From the NCBI RefSeq assembly GCF_029910215.1, contig NZ_CP110396.1, forward strand, positions 1-64,000: 64,000 nt of DNA, read 5' to 3'. A program made the position numbers and the translations under genes. The notes beneath the pieces are model-generated. The model saw nothing but the letters and a program-made list of their open reading frames with translations. It was not told the origin of the DNA and did not search any database. Source of the DNA: Paraburkholderia sp. D15 (lineage in GTDB: Bacteria; Pseudomonadota; Gammaproteobacteria; Burkholderiales; Burkholderiaceae). Position 1 is the first letter of the stretch. The number at the start of each line of letters is the position of its first letter. Of the stretch, positions 1 to 8,559 are shown one piece after another.

Positions 1-1893
1 ATGAGCGTTCTCCAGATTCCCCGCATTTACTTCAAGGGCAACGTGTCGTGGGACCCGGTGACCACCAATAACTACCATTGGAACTACGACGAAACCGATT
101 GCACGACGATCCTTCCGCAAAACCTGTCGTCGATTCAGGACGAGGTTCAGGCGTTTCGCGACATCGGTATCGCCCAGGTCGAGACCGGCAACTGGAATCC
201 GCACGGCACCTATCGCTCGTCGTTCTACGACACCACGGTCTGCGGTTTCGACACGGGTAAGGGCACGCAAACCGACGACCCGTTCGCGACCAGCGCGGTG
301 AAGTTCACCGGCATGCTGGTCGATCTCGAGCCGTTCGGCACGTACAGCTCGCAACTGTATTTCGACTCGATGCTGTTCGGCGTCGAAGGCGGCTACAGCA
401 TCCAGTTGCCGCGCTCGTCGCGTATCACGGCGCGGCAGATCAACTTCGGCCGCAATACGTCGCGCGTGACGGCGATCGCGGGCGTCGCATCGGTGATCTG
501 GACGACCTGTTTCGCGAAAGGCCCCGGCCTGAAAATCAACGCGCTCGACTCGGCCGTGCTCGCCGAGTTGAATAAGGCGTTGGAAGCTGACGACGTGCTC
601 GGTCTCACGGTCAGATTCAACGCCTACCGCACCGTCTACTACGACGATCCGCTGCTGACGAACGGCTCGAGCGCGATGGCCGCGGCGGCCGATAACCTGC
701 ACGACAAGATCATCGACGGCGGCTTTCAGCCGAATCCGGCACGCAGCATGATCGTCGGCGTGTTGGGGCTGTGGCGCAAAAACGAGCCGATGCACGAGCC
801 GGGCGACCGCGCGCTCATCGCGGTCGGCGAGTCGCCCGCGGTGGGCACCGCGTCGGCGCGCTGCAACGGCGACTCGCTGGTGATCGATCTGTCGAACAGC
901 GTGCCGGAGGTCAATGCCGCGCTGATGAAGCAGGATCTCGGCACGCTCTCCGTCGTCGCGCTCGACTCGTCCGGCAAGGTTCAGCAGGAACTCGGATCGA
1001 TTCGCTATCCGTCGTACGATCGCACCGCGTACGAGGCCAGCGCCGGTCTCGTGACGCTCGCGCTTCAGCCCGGCATGGGCGCAAAAATCGCCGGACTCGA
1101 TCTCCAGATCTACGACAAGAACGGTCCGATCCTCCAGGAGCAGGCGTTGCGCGCGATTCCGGCGGAGCCGAACTTCTACATCGACCAGAACGCGGCAACC
1201 GAAGCGCTGTTCCAGGTGTACGAGCACGGCGTGCCGGTGGGCCCCGGCGTCGCGTTCCAGTTGAACCGCATGTCGGCGAGCGGCAATTCGGTGGAAGAGA
1301 CGATCGACGTGAAGACCGATGAAGCGGGCATCGCGAAGCTGCCGCTGTCCGCCGCCGCGCCGGGTATCACCGCCTACGTGCCCAGTTTCCCGCCGCAGCA
1401 AGTCGAGACCTTGTCCACGCAACTCGACACCTACATGTACGTGCGCGTGATTCCCGCCGACGCGCAGATCGCCGCGTTGCCGCCCACATGGCCCAACGTG
1501 TACCGCTACGTGCTGTCGAACTGGAACGCGATGGCGCCCTGCATGGACAACTGGCTGCGGCTCGACGATCCCGATCAGATCCGTGCGTACGCGTCCATCC
1601 TCAAGCGCCTGACCGATCCGGCGGCGTTCGAGTTTTTCCGCTACATGCCGGTCACGCGGGACATGAGCGAGGGCATGCGCACGCTGTTGTACGCGTGGCT
1701 CGATTCGTCGCAGGATCACGCGGCCGAACTGCCGTCGCGCGTGCAGTTGCTGAACAAAGACCTGACGGCGGATGCGAATGCGGATGCCGTGGCGGCGATC
1801 AGGAAAGCCCGGTCGGCGCCGAAGGAAAAAGAGGCGCTATCGGCGCAGACCAGATTGAGCCAAAGCTTCCGCGGCGGCCCCAAGGGCGGCTAA
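1..1893 (+). CDS. Conserved hypothetical protein, 630 aa, upstream of the ebo cluster
   Basis: I do not recognise this family. The ORF begins at the first base of the window, so an upstream start cannot be excluded, but the N-terminus (MSVLQIPRIYFKGNVSWDP) looks like a natural beginning. The protein is soluble in appearance, with no signal peptide or membrane segment. The first 400 residues are rich in beta-strand-type sequence and aromatic residues; residues 500-580 (around NWNAMAPCMDNWLRLDDPDQ) are more helical; the C-terminus is a charged tail. It lies 93 bp upstream of eboA on the same strand, with a strong hairpin in the gap. It may therefore be co-transcribed with the cluster or form a separate upstream unit. 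No catalytic motif is evident. The coding assignment is secure; the function is unknown. Confidence 0.8.
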   Translation: MSVLQIPRIYFKGNVSWDPVTTNNYHWNYDETDCTTILPQNLSSIQDEVQAFRDIGIAQVETGNWNPHGTYRSSFYDTTVCGFDTGKGTQTDDPFATSAVKFTGMLVDLEPFGTYSSQLYFDSMLFGVEGGYSIQLPRSSRITARQINFGRNTSRVTAIAGVASVIWTTCFAKGPGLKINALDSAVLAELNKALEADDVLGLTVRFNAYRTVYYDDPLLTNGSSAMAAAADNLHDKIIDGGFQPNPARSMIVGVLGLWRKNEPMHEPGDRALIAVGESPAVGTASARCNGDSLVIDLSNSVPEVNAALMKQDLGTLSVVALDSSGKVQQELGSIRYPSYDRTAYEASAGLVTLALQPGMGAKIAGLDLQIYDKNGPILQEQALRAIPAEPNFYIDQNAATEALFQVYEHGVPVGPGVAFQLNRMSASGNSVEETIDVKTDEAGIAKLPLSAAAPGITAYVPSFPPQQVETLSTQLDTYMYVRVIPADAQIAALPPTWPNVYRYVLSNWNAMAPCMDNWLRLDDPDQIRAYASILKRLTDPAAFEFFRYMPVTRDMSEGMRTLLYAWLDSSQDHAAELPSRVQLLNKDLTADANADAVAAIRKARSAPKEKEALSAQTRLSQSFRGGPKGG

Positions 1894-1920
1894 CGCCAGC
1901 GCGCCTTTCCACGCGTCTGC

Positions 1921-1952
1921 CGCGCTTCCCGTCTTTGCGGACGGGAAGCGCG
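1921..1952 (+). terminator. 13-bp perfect hairpin between the 630-aa gene and eboA
   Basis: The arms at 1921-1933 and 1940-1952 are perfectly complementary (CGCGCTTCCCGTC and its reverse complement) around a 6-nt loop. Only two T residues follow, so this is not a classical intrinsic terminator. It could be a weak terminator, an mRNA-stabilising 3' end or an attenuator before eboA. Confidence 0.5.
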
Positions 1953-1986
1953 TTCCGCAACACCGGTTAGCGATCGACAATCAATC

Positions 1987-2973
1987 ATGGATACCCCGAC
2001 GCGATTCGACGCCGCCGAGACGCTTTCGGCATGGCTCGGCGGCCGCCTTCCGGATCAGGCGAACGCCTTCCGGACGAGCGCGACGAACGAGATACGCAAC
2101 GGCGTATCGATGCAGCGTCTCGCGCAACTGCTCGCGCTCGCGAGCCGCCATGCGCGCGCCGGCGTGCCGCTCGCATTGACGGCAAACGAGCTTGAACCGC
2201 TCGCCGCCGCTGTCCCCGGCTGGCATCCGGTGCAGTGGAGTCTGCTGGAAACGCTGCGTGTCGCGTTGCTGCTCGCGGCGCCGGACATCGAGAGCGACGC
2301 CTTCGCGGCGGCCTTCGAATACTGTTTCCAGTTCGCGGATCACGGCGAATCGTGCGCGCTGTACCGTGCGTTGCCGCTGCTGCCGCACGGCGAACGCTTC
2401 GTCTGGCGCGCCCGCGAAGGTTGCCGCACCAACATGCGTCCGCTGTTCGAAGCGGTCGCGCTCGATTCCCCCTATCCCGCCCAACATTTCGACGATGTCG
2501 CGTGGCGTCAACTCGTGATCAAAGCCGTGTTCATCGACGCGCCGTTGTGGCGCATCGACGGTCTCGACCGCCGGCTGTCGCCCGAACTCGCGCGGATGGC
2601 GCTCGATTTCGCCGACGAACGGCGCAGCGCGGGACGCGCGGTTTCGCCGCAGACCTGGCTGTGCCTGGGTCCGTACGCGGGCGAACGCGGGCTGCGCGCA
2701 TTACGCAAGGAACTGGCGGAGGGCGACGAGCGAGGCAAGCAAGGCGCGCTGCTCGCGCTTGCCCGTGCCGGCGAACTGATGCCGGAACGCGACTGGCTGC
2801 GGACCACCCTGGGCATCACCTCAGGCATCACCTCAAGCGCCCACTCCGCTACCGCTTCAAGCGCCACCTCAGCTTTCGGCAACCACACCCCGTTCATCGA
2901 ACGAGCCCGCGAGGACGGCTTTACACAACGTGCATTCCGCTTTCTGTCGCCATCACACGAGGACCGGCCATGA
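1987..2973 (+). CDS. eboA: EboA-family protein
   Basis: This is a 328-aa soluble helical protein. It is identified mainly by position at the head of an otherwise complete ebo (EDB) cluster and by the Leu/Ala/Arg-rich helical composition typical of EboA. The family has no known enzymatic activity. In cyanobacteria ebo genes are linked to export of a scytonemin precursor, and in Pseudomonas the EDB cluster is linked to repelling nematodes. The stop overlaps the start of eboB (ATGA at 2970-2973), implying translational coupling. The region around residue 278 is a low-complexity Ser/Thr/Ala stretch containing a small repeat (GITSGITSS), and is probably a disordered tail. No strong ribosome binding site precedes the ATG. 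The family call is moderately sure. Confidence 0.72.
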   Translation: MDTPTRFDAAETLSAWLGGRLPDQANAFRTSATNEIRNGVSMQRLAQLLALASRHARAGVPLALTANELEPLAAAVPGWHPVQWSLLETLRVALLLAAPDIESDAFAAAFEYCFQFADHGESCALYRALPLLPHGERFVWRAREGCRTNMRPLFEAVALDSPYPAQHFDDVAWRQLVIKAVFIDAPLWRIDGLDRRLSPELARMALDFADERRSAGRAVSPQTWLCLGPYAGERGLRALRKELAEGDERGKQGALLALARAGELMPERDWLRTTLGITSGITSSAHSATASSATSAFGNHTPFIERAREDGFTQRAFRFLSPSHEDRP

Positions 2974-3866
2974 GATTCTTCGACCCGCACATCCACATCA
3001 GCTCCCGCACCACCGACGACCTGCAGGCCATGGCCGACGTCGGCGTGCGCGCGGTCATCGAACCAGCGTTCTGGCTTGGGCAGCCGCGCACCAACGTCGG
3101 CAGCTTCGTCGACTATTTTTCGAGCCTGGTCGGTTGGGAGCGCTTTCGCTGCTCGCAGTTCGGCATTGCGCATTACTGCGCGATCGGCCTGAACTCGAAG
3201 GAAGCGAACAACGAACCGCTCGCGCGCGAGGTGCTGGCGCTGATTCCGCAGTTCGCGGTGAAGGAAGGCGTGGTCGCGATCGGCGAGATCGGCTACGACG
3301 AAATCACGGCCGCGGAAGACTTTGCGTATCGCGCGCAACTCGACATCGCGCGTGAACTGGACATGGTCGTGATGGTGCATACGCCGCATCGCGACAAGAA
3401 AGGCGGCACGCAGCGTTCGATCGACGTGGCGCGCGAGCACGGTATCCCCATGCATAAGCTGGTGGTCGATCACAACAACGAGGAGACCGTGCGCAGCGTG
3501 CTCGACTCCGGCGCATGGGCGGCTTTCACGATCTACCCGAACACCAAGATGGGTTCGGAGCGCATGGTCGAGGTGGTGCGGCAGTACGGGCCGGAACGGA
3601 TCATTGTCGATAGTTCGGCGGACTGGGGCGTCAGCGATCCCTTGTCGGTGCCGAAGACCGCGCGGCTGATGCTCGAACGCGGCATACCGCCCGCCGATGT
3701 CGAAGCGGTCACGTGGAGCAATGCGCTGCACGCGTACGCGCAATCGCAGCAGATCGACATCGAAGCGTTGAACCAGACGCCGCGGCTCGATCAGCGGCAG
3801 CTGTTCGCCGACAACTCGGTGCTGCGCGGACAGAAGCCGCGCGTCGACGAGCCGGTGCCGAACTGA
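2970..3866 (+). CDS. eboB: TatD-like metal-dependent hydrolase EboB
   Basis: This 298-aa protein has a TIM-barrel amidohydrolase/TatD appearance. Metal-ligand motifs are visible in order: HIH near residue 7 (FFDPHIHIS), Glu in GEIGYDE, His in VMVHTPH, His in VVDHNNE and a late Asp in IVDSSADWG. The start was chosen at the ATG that overlaps the eboA stop by 4 bp; the open frame itself extends far upstream inside eboA. TatD relatives are metal-dependent hydrolases or nucleases, but the substrate of EboB is unknown. It is the second gene of the ebo operon, followed after 81 bp by eboD. The family call is confident and the biological substrate is open. Confidence 0.85.
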   Translation: MRFFDPHIHISSRTTDDLQAMADVGVRAVIEPAFWLGQPRTNVGSFVDYFSSLVGWERFRCSQFGIAHYCAIGLNSKEANNEPLAREVLALIPQFAVKEGVVAIGEIGYDEITAAEDFAYRAQLDIARELDMVVMVHTPHRDKKGGTQRSIDVAREHGIPMHKLVVDHNNEETVRSVLDSGAWAAFTIYPNTKMGSERMVEVVRQYGPERIIVDSSADWGVSDPLSVPKTARLMLERGIPPADVEAVTWSNALHAYAQSQQIDIEALNQTPRLDQRQLFADNSVLRGQKPRVDEPVPN

Positions 3867-3947
3867 CTGACATTAACCAACGTCTGCCGCCGCATTCAAG
3901 GACCACCCACCGCCCTGCTTTGCCGTCATTGCACCGAGGAACACCGC

Positions 3948-5189
3948 ATGCTCGAACACCGCATCGACCAGAGTTTCGACGTTCGTTATAGCTACCCCGT
4001 CTGCTTCACGCGGCATGCGTTCGCACCCGGCAACCCGCTGCTCGCCGACCTGATGCGCGCGCAGGCGAACGGCGCGAGAGCGCGCGTGCTGTTCGCGGTC
4101 GACTCGGGCGTGGCCGGCGCACGCCCCGACTATCTCGGCGCGATCGAGCAATACACGCGGGCCCACGCGGATGTGCTCGATCCGATCCGTTCGCCGTGGA
4201 TCGTGCGCGGCGGCGAGACGTCGAAGCTCGAACCGCTCGAAGTCGACGAGTTCTACTCGTATGTGCTGGACCATGGCCTGTGCCGTCATAGCTATGTGGT
4301 GGTGATCGGCGGCGGCGCCGTGCTCGATGCGATCGGCTACGCGGCCGCGACCGCGCATCGCGGTATCCGGCTGATCCGCATGCCGTCCACGGTACTGGGT
4401 CAGAACGATGCGGGCGTCGGCGTGAAAAACGCGGTGAACTGGCAGGGCCGCAAGAATTTCCTCGGCACGTTCACGCCGCCGTTCGCGGTCGTCAACGATT
4501 TCGATCTGCTCGCGAGCGTGCCGCCCGCCGATCGTCGCGCGGGCATCGCGGAAGCCGTCAAGGTCGCGCTGATCCGCGACCGCGCGTTTTTCGAGCGGCT
4601 GCACCGGCAGCGTTTTGAACTCGCGGCACTGGCGCCGCAGGTGATGGAACCGATGATCGTCCGGTGTGCGGAGCTGCATCTCGCGCAGATCCGCAATTCC
4701 GGCGACCCGTTCGAACGCGGCAGCGCGCGGCCGCTCGATTTCGGCCACTGGTCCGCGCACAAGCTCGAAGAGATCTCGCACGGCCGCTTGCGGCACGGCG
4801 AAGCAGTCGCGCTCGGCATCGCGCTCGATGTGCTGTACTCGCGCCGCCTCGGCATGATCGCCGACACGGCAGCCGATACGATTCTCGCGACGTTGCGCGA
4901 CATCGGCTTCGCGCTCGATCACCCAGCGTTCGATCTGCTCGATGTCGAGCAGGCGTTGAACGACTTCCGCGAGCATCTCGGCGGCCAGTTGTGCATCACG
5001 TTGCTGAGGGAGATTGGCGAAGGCGTCGAGGTCGACCGGATCGATAGCGCGGCGATGCGCGCGTGCATCGCGGAATTGCGCACGTGGCAGTCCACGACGC
5101 GAGGCGGCTCACCTCACCACGCGCAAGCGCCAGCCCAAGCCCAACCCCGGCCGCACACCGAACCGCAAGCGCCGGAGTTCACACCTTGA
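3948..5189 (+). CDS. eboD: 3-dehydroquinate synthase-like sugar-phosphate cyclase EboD
   Basis: This is a 413-aa member of the sugar-phosphate cyclase superfamily, which includes dehydroquinate synthase, EEVS and DOI synthase. The NAD-binding glycine motif is visible (VVIGGGAVLDAIGYAAAT), followed by QNDAGVGVKNAVN, which aligns with the dehydroquinate synthase QVDSSVGGKTAVN region. Zinc ligands are suggested by the Glu of GIAEAVK, the His residues of GHWSAHKLEE and the His of RHGEAVAL. The divergence at the QND motif argues against a housekeeping aroB and fits the ebo subgroup. A ribosome binding site (GAGGA) lies 7 bp before the ATG. The C-terminus is a Pro/Gln/Ala-rich tail. The stop overlaps the eboE TTG start by 4 bp. 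The product is probably a cyclitol or cyclitol-like intermediate (inference). Confidence 0.88.
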   Translation: MLEHRIDQSFDVRYSYPVCFTRHAFAPGNPLLADLMRAQANGARARVLFAVDSGVAGARPDYLGAIEQYTRAHADVLDPIRSPWIVRGGETSKLEPLEVDEFYSYVLDHGLCRHSYVVVIGGGAVLDAIGYAAATAHRGIRLIRMPSTVLGQNDAGVGVKNAVNWQGRKNFLGTFTPPFAVVNDFDLLASVPPADRRAGIAEAVKVALIRDRAFFERLHRQRFELAALAPQVMEPMIVRCAELHLAQIRNSGDPFERGSARPLDFGHWSAHKLEEISHGRLRHGEAVALGIALDVLYSRRLGMIADTAADTILATLRDIGFALDHPAFDLLDVEQALNDFREHLGGQLCITLLREIGEGVEVDRIDSAAMRACIAELRTWQSTTRGGSPHHAQAPAQAQPRPHTEPQAPEFTP

Positions 5190-6409
5190 ACGACGCCAAC
5201 CCGCTCACCTACTGCACGAATATCCACCCCGGCGACACATGGGCCGACGTGCGTCGCAATCTCGAAGGCCACGCGTTGCAGGTCAAACGCGCCTGCTCGC
5301 CCACGCAAAGTTTCCCGCTCGGCCTGCGCATCTCGGCCCAGGCCGCATTCGAACTCGACGATGCGGAGATTCGCCGCTTCTCCGCCTGGTGCGACGAACA
5401 CGATTGCCATGTGTTGACGCTGAACGGCTTCCCGTACGGCTCATTCCACGACACCTCGGTCAAGGAAACCGTCTATCTGCCCGACTGGCGTGACCCACGA
5501 CGCGTCGCGTACACGAACCGGCTCGCCGATCTGCTCGCGCACTGGACGCCGCGCGACCGCGTCAGTTCGATCTCGACGGTGCCGATAGCCTGCCGCGACG
5601 GCTTCGCGCCCGAGCACTGGCCGACCGTGAAGAACCATCTGCTCCATACGCTGACGCATCTCGCGCGCCTCCATGAACGCGGCGGTCCGCTGATCCGTCT
5701 CGCGCTCGAACCGGAACCGTATTGCGTGCTGGAACAAACCGCCGAAACGATCGCGTTCTTCGAGCGGATGAATTTTCCCGCGTCATTAGCCGACTATATC
5801 GGCGTGTGTTTCGACTGCTGTCATCAAGCGGTCGAATTCGAAGCGCCCGCCGATTGCCTGGATCAACTGACGCGCGCCGGCATTCGCGTCGCGAAGGTGC
5901 AGGTGTCGTCCGCATTGCGAGCGCGCGGCGACGCGATCGCCCACCTGCTGCAATTCGACGAACCGACGTATTTACACCAGGCCGTATTGCGCCGGCAGAA
6001 CGGCGCACTGGAGCGCTTCTCCGATTTGCCCGGTCTCGCGCGCTGGCTGGAACGCGGCGAGACCGCCGACGAGTGCCGCGTGCATTTTCACGTGCCGATT
6101 TTTCTCGCCGAGCTTGGCGCGGTCGGCACCACGCGTTTCTTTCTCGAAGACTTTCTGCCGCGCGTCGCGCCGGGGACGCCGCTCGAAGTGGAGACGTATA
6201 GCTTCGGCGTGCTGCCGTCGGCGTTGCGGCTCGACTCGATCGGCGATTCGATCGCACGGGAATTGAACTGGGTGAAGGAAACGCTCCTTACGTCGCGTGG
6301 GGAAACGCTCCTTACGTCGCGCGGAGGAACGCTCGTTAAGCGCCAGCCCGGAGAAAGCGTCCCACACCCATTCGAGGAGACGCTCGATGCAGCGCACGGC
6401 CGTCATTAA
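5186..6409 (+). CDS. eboE: Metabolite traffic protein EboE (sugar isomerase-like TIM barrel)
   Basis: This is a 407-aa protein of the xylose isomerase-like TIM-barrel type. Acidic and histidine residues lie where metal ligands are expected, such as Glu in LALEPEPYC and Asp/Cys/His in GVCFDCCHQ. The start was placed at a TTG (LNDANPLTYCTNIHPG) overlapping the eboD stop by 4 bp. The longer ATG-initiated reading would begin with Pro/Ser-rich sequence inside eboD. In ebo clusters EboE is annotated as a metabolite traffic protein, but no reaction is proven. The C-terminal 40 residues carry a 24-bp tandem duplication (ETLLTSRG repeated), unlike the rest of the protein. The last 23 bp overlap eboF. 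Confidence 0.85.
   Translation: MNDANPLTYCTNIHPGDTWADVRRNLEGHALQVKRACSPTQSFPLGLRISAQAAFELDDAEIRRFSAWCDEHDCHVLTLNGFPYGSFHDTSVKETVYLPDWRDPRRVAYTNRLADLLAHWTPRDRVSSISTVPIACRDGFAPEHWPTVKNHLLHTLTHLARLHERGGPLIRLALEPEPYCVLEQTAETIAFFERMNFPASLADYIGVCFDCCHQAVEFEAPADCLDQLTRAGIRVAKVQVSSALRARGDAIAHLLQFDEPTYLHQAVLRRQNGALERFSDLPGLARWLERGETADECRVHFHVPIFLAELGAVGTTRFFLEDFLPRVAPGTPLEVETYSFGVLPSALRLDSIGDSIARELNWVKETLLTSRGETLLTSRGGTLVKRQPGESVPHPFEETLDAAHGRH
6277..6340 (+). repeat. 24-bp tandem duplication in the 3' end of eboE
   Basis: The units at 6277-6300 and 6301-6324 differ at only one base. A third, diverged partial copy begins at 6325. They encode ETLLTSRG, ETLLTSRG and GTLVK in the EboE tail. The in-frame unit length suggests recent replication slippage in a tolerant tail. 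Confidence 0.85.
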
Positions 6410-7754
6410 CGTCGTCGGTCTCACGCGCAATCTGCTCGGCGAGCACACGCCGAATCTGTCGTCGCTCAGCGACGAAGTCGCGACCATCGACGCGGTCACG
6501 CCCGCGCTGACCTGCTCCGCGCAAACGACGTATCTGACCGGCAAGCTGCCGACCGAGCACGGCATCGTCGGCAATGGCTGGTACTTCCGCGATCTGGATC
6601 AGGTGCTGCTATGGCGGCAGAGTAACCAGCTCGTGCAATCGCCGCGTATCTGGCATCTCGCGCGCGAACGCGACGCGTCGTTCACCTGCGCGAACACGTT
6701 CTGGTGGTACGCGATGGCCACCGACGCCGACATCACGCTGACACCCCGCCCGCTCTACTGCGCGGACGGGTTGAAGCTGCCCGACTTCTACACGCAGCCG
6801 CCGCAGTTGCGCGAGCCGCTACGCGAACGGCTGGGCCAGTTCCCGCTGTACGACTTCTGGGGCCCGCGCACCAGCATCCGTTCGAGCCGCTGGATCGCCG
6901 ACGCCGCGCTCGCCGTCGAGGAACGATTCTCGCCCACGCTGAACCTGATCTATCTGCCGCATCTGGATTACTGCCTGCAACGCGTCGGCCCGCAGGCCGA
7001 CCTCTCGACCGATCTACGCGAGATCGACAGCGTCTGCGGCGACCTGATCGATTCATTTCGCCAGCGTGGCGTGCGCGTCGTCGTGCTGTCCGAATACGGC
7101 ATCGTGCCGGTGAACCGGCCCGTGCATATCAACCGCGCGTTGCGCGACGCCGGCCTGCTCACGATCAAGCGCGACCTCGGGCGCGACTACCTCGACACCG
7201 GCGCGTCGCGCGCGTTCGCCGTTGCGGATCATCAGGTCGCACACGTCTACGTGCGCGACCGGCGCGATCTCGACGCGGTCAGCCGTCTGTGCGAGGCATT
7301 GCCCGGCGTTGGCGAAGTTCTCGACGAGACCGGCAAGCATCATCACGGCCTCGCGCACGGACGCGCCGGCGAACTGGTGCTGCTTGCCGAACCGGACAGC
7401 TGGTTCACCTACTACTTCTGGAACGACGACGCTTGCGCACCCGACTACGCCCGCACCGTCGACATCCATAACAAGCCCGGCTACGACCCGGTCGAACTGT
7501 TCGTCGATCCGGGCATCCGCTTTCCGATGCTGAAAGTCGGCAGCATCCTCGCGCGCAAGGCGCTCGGCATGCGCTACACGATGGACGTCATTCCGCTCGA
7601 CGCGTCGCTGGTGCGCGGCTCGCATGGCATCCGCACGGCCAGCGACGGCGACGCGCCCGTCCTGATCAGTTCCGAACCCGGCCGCATCGGCAACGGCAAG
7701 CTGGCCGCCACCGATGTCTGTTCCCTTCTACTCGATCACGTCTTCGTCCAATGA
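6387..7754 (+). CDS. eboF: Alkaline phosphatase/nucleotide pyrophosphatase-family protein EboF
   Basis: This is a 455-aa protein of the alkaline phosphatase superfamily (phosphodiesterase/nucleotide pyrophosphatase branch). The probable nucleophile threonine lies in SAQTTYLTG, followed by LPTEHGIVGNGW. Further metal ligands are suggested by LPHLDY, VVLSEYG, VADHQVAH and GSHGIR near the C-terminus. Position 6387 was chosen as the start because GAGGAGA lies 6 bp upstream; it overlaps the end of eboE by 23 bp. Family members hydrolyse phosphodiester or pyrophosphate bonds. The EboF substrate is unknown, though a phosphorylated EboD-derived metabolite is a reasonable guess. The stop overlaps eboC by ATGA. 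Confidence 0.85.
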   Translation: MQRTAVINVVGLTRNLLGEHTPNLSSLSDEVATIDAVTPALTCSAQTTYLTGKLPTEHGIVGNGWYFRDLDQVLLWRQSNQLVQSPRIWHLARERDASFTCANTFWWYAMATDADITLTPRPLYCADGLKLPDFYTQPPQLREPLRERLGQFPLYDFWGPRTSIRSSRWIADAALAVEERFSPTLNLIYLPHLDYCLQRVGPQADLSTDLREIDSVCGDLIDSFRQRGVRVVVLSEYGIVPVNRPVHINRALRDAGLLTIKRDLGRDYLDTGASRAFAVADHQVAHVYVRDRRDLDAVSRLCEALPGVGEVLDETGKHHHGLAHGRAGELVLLAEPDSWFTYYFWNDDACAPDYARTVDIHNKPGYDPVELFVDPGIRFPMLKVGSILARKALGMRYTMDVIPLDASLVRGSHGIRTASDGDAPVLISSEPGRIGNGKLAATDVCSLLLDHVFVQ

Positions 7755-8494
7755 GCACACTGCCCTTCAAACCTGGCTTCAACGCGCTGCTGGCGCTGTG
7801 TCGTGCGAGCAATCTGCCGACCGTGTGGATGAACGTCGTGAGTGCCGCCGTGCTGTCCGGCGCGACGGCAAGCGGACACGGCCCCGCTGCGCCGCTCGTG
7901 CTGCTGCTCGCCGTCGCGCTGTCCTGCTTCTATTGCGGCGGGATGGCGCTGAACGACGTGTGCGACCTCGACTACGACAGCGTGCATCAGCGCTATCGCC
8001 CGATCCCGGCCGGACGCATCACGCTCGCCCGCGCGCGCACGGTGACGTTCGCGCTGTTCGCCGGCGCGCTCGGCTGCCTGCTGGGCGCGCCGCATCACGC
8101 GGGGTTCGTCGCGGGTGTGGTGTTGCTGCTCGTGATCTGGGCGTACGACTATTTTCATAAGCGCCATCCGTCGACCGTGCTGGCGATGGCCGGCGCGCGG
8201 TTGATGGTGTATGTCGTCACCGCGTTCGCATTGACCGGCATGGTGTCGAATGCAGTGTGGTGCGTCGCCGTCCTGCAGGCCGCGTATGTACTGACGCTGA
8301 CGGTCGTCGCGCGCCTCGAAGGCCGCACCGCGTCCGGGCGTTATTCATGGCCCGTGATTCCGTGGATGCTCGCGGCCATGCCGGTGCTCGACGGCATCGT
8401 GCTGGCCGTGCTCGTCGATCCGGTGTGGCTGCTTGCGGGTTTTGCGTGCGCGGCGCTCACGCGGGCGGGACAGCGCTATGTGCGGGGTGATTGA
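7751..8494 (+). CDS. eboC: UbiA-family prenyltransferase EboC
   Basis: This is a 247-aa integral membrane protein with about seven or eight hydrophobic segments, typical of the UbiA superfamily. The first Asp-rich motif is visible as NDVCDLDYDSVHQRYRPIP (N/DxxxD type), the usual magnesium-diphosphate binding loop, and a second acidic/aromatic loop follows at WAYDYFHKRHPS. It probably joins a prenyl chain to an acceptor at the inner membrane. The start overlaps the eboF stop by 4 bp, so the run from eboD to eboC is tightly coupled. It is somewhat shorter than UbiA itself (about 290 aa). The family call is firm; both substrates are unknown. Confidence 0.88.
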   Translation: MSTLPFKPGFNALLALCRASNLPTVWMNVVSAAVLSGATASGHGPAAPLVLLLAVALSCFYCGGMALNDVCDLDYDSVHQRYRPIPAGRITLARARTVTFALFAGALGCLLGAPHHAGFVAGVVLLLVIWAYDYFHKRHPSTVLAMAGARLMVYVVTAFALTGMVSNAVWCVAVLQAAYVLTLTVVARLEGRTASGRYSWPVIPWMLAAMPVLDGIVLAVLVDPVWLLAGFACAALTRAGQRYVRGD

Positions 8495-8517
8495 TCCGCT
8501 TCAGCATCGAGCCCTGC

Positions 8518-8541
8518 AACGACAACGACAACGACAACGAT
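8518..8541 (+). repeat. Hexanucleotide AACGAC repeat before the ABM-VOC gene
   Basis: There are four consecutive copies, the last with one change, just upstream of the gene starting at 8560. It is a slippage-prone tract in the leader. Copy-number change could alter spacing between promoter and start, though no promoter is clearly visible. Confidence 0.7.
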
Positions 8542-8559
8542 AATCGCATCGGGAAAATC

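Noticed and set aside
3948..5189. Housekeeping aroB (3-dehydroquinate synthase)
   Set aside because: The QND motif and the surrounding ebo genes point to the specialised cyclase rather than to aromatic amino acid synthesis.
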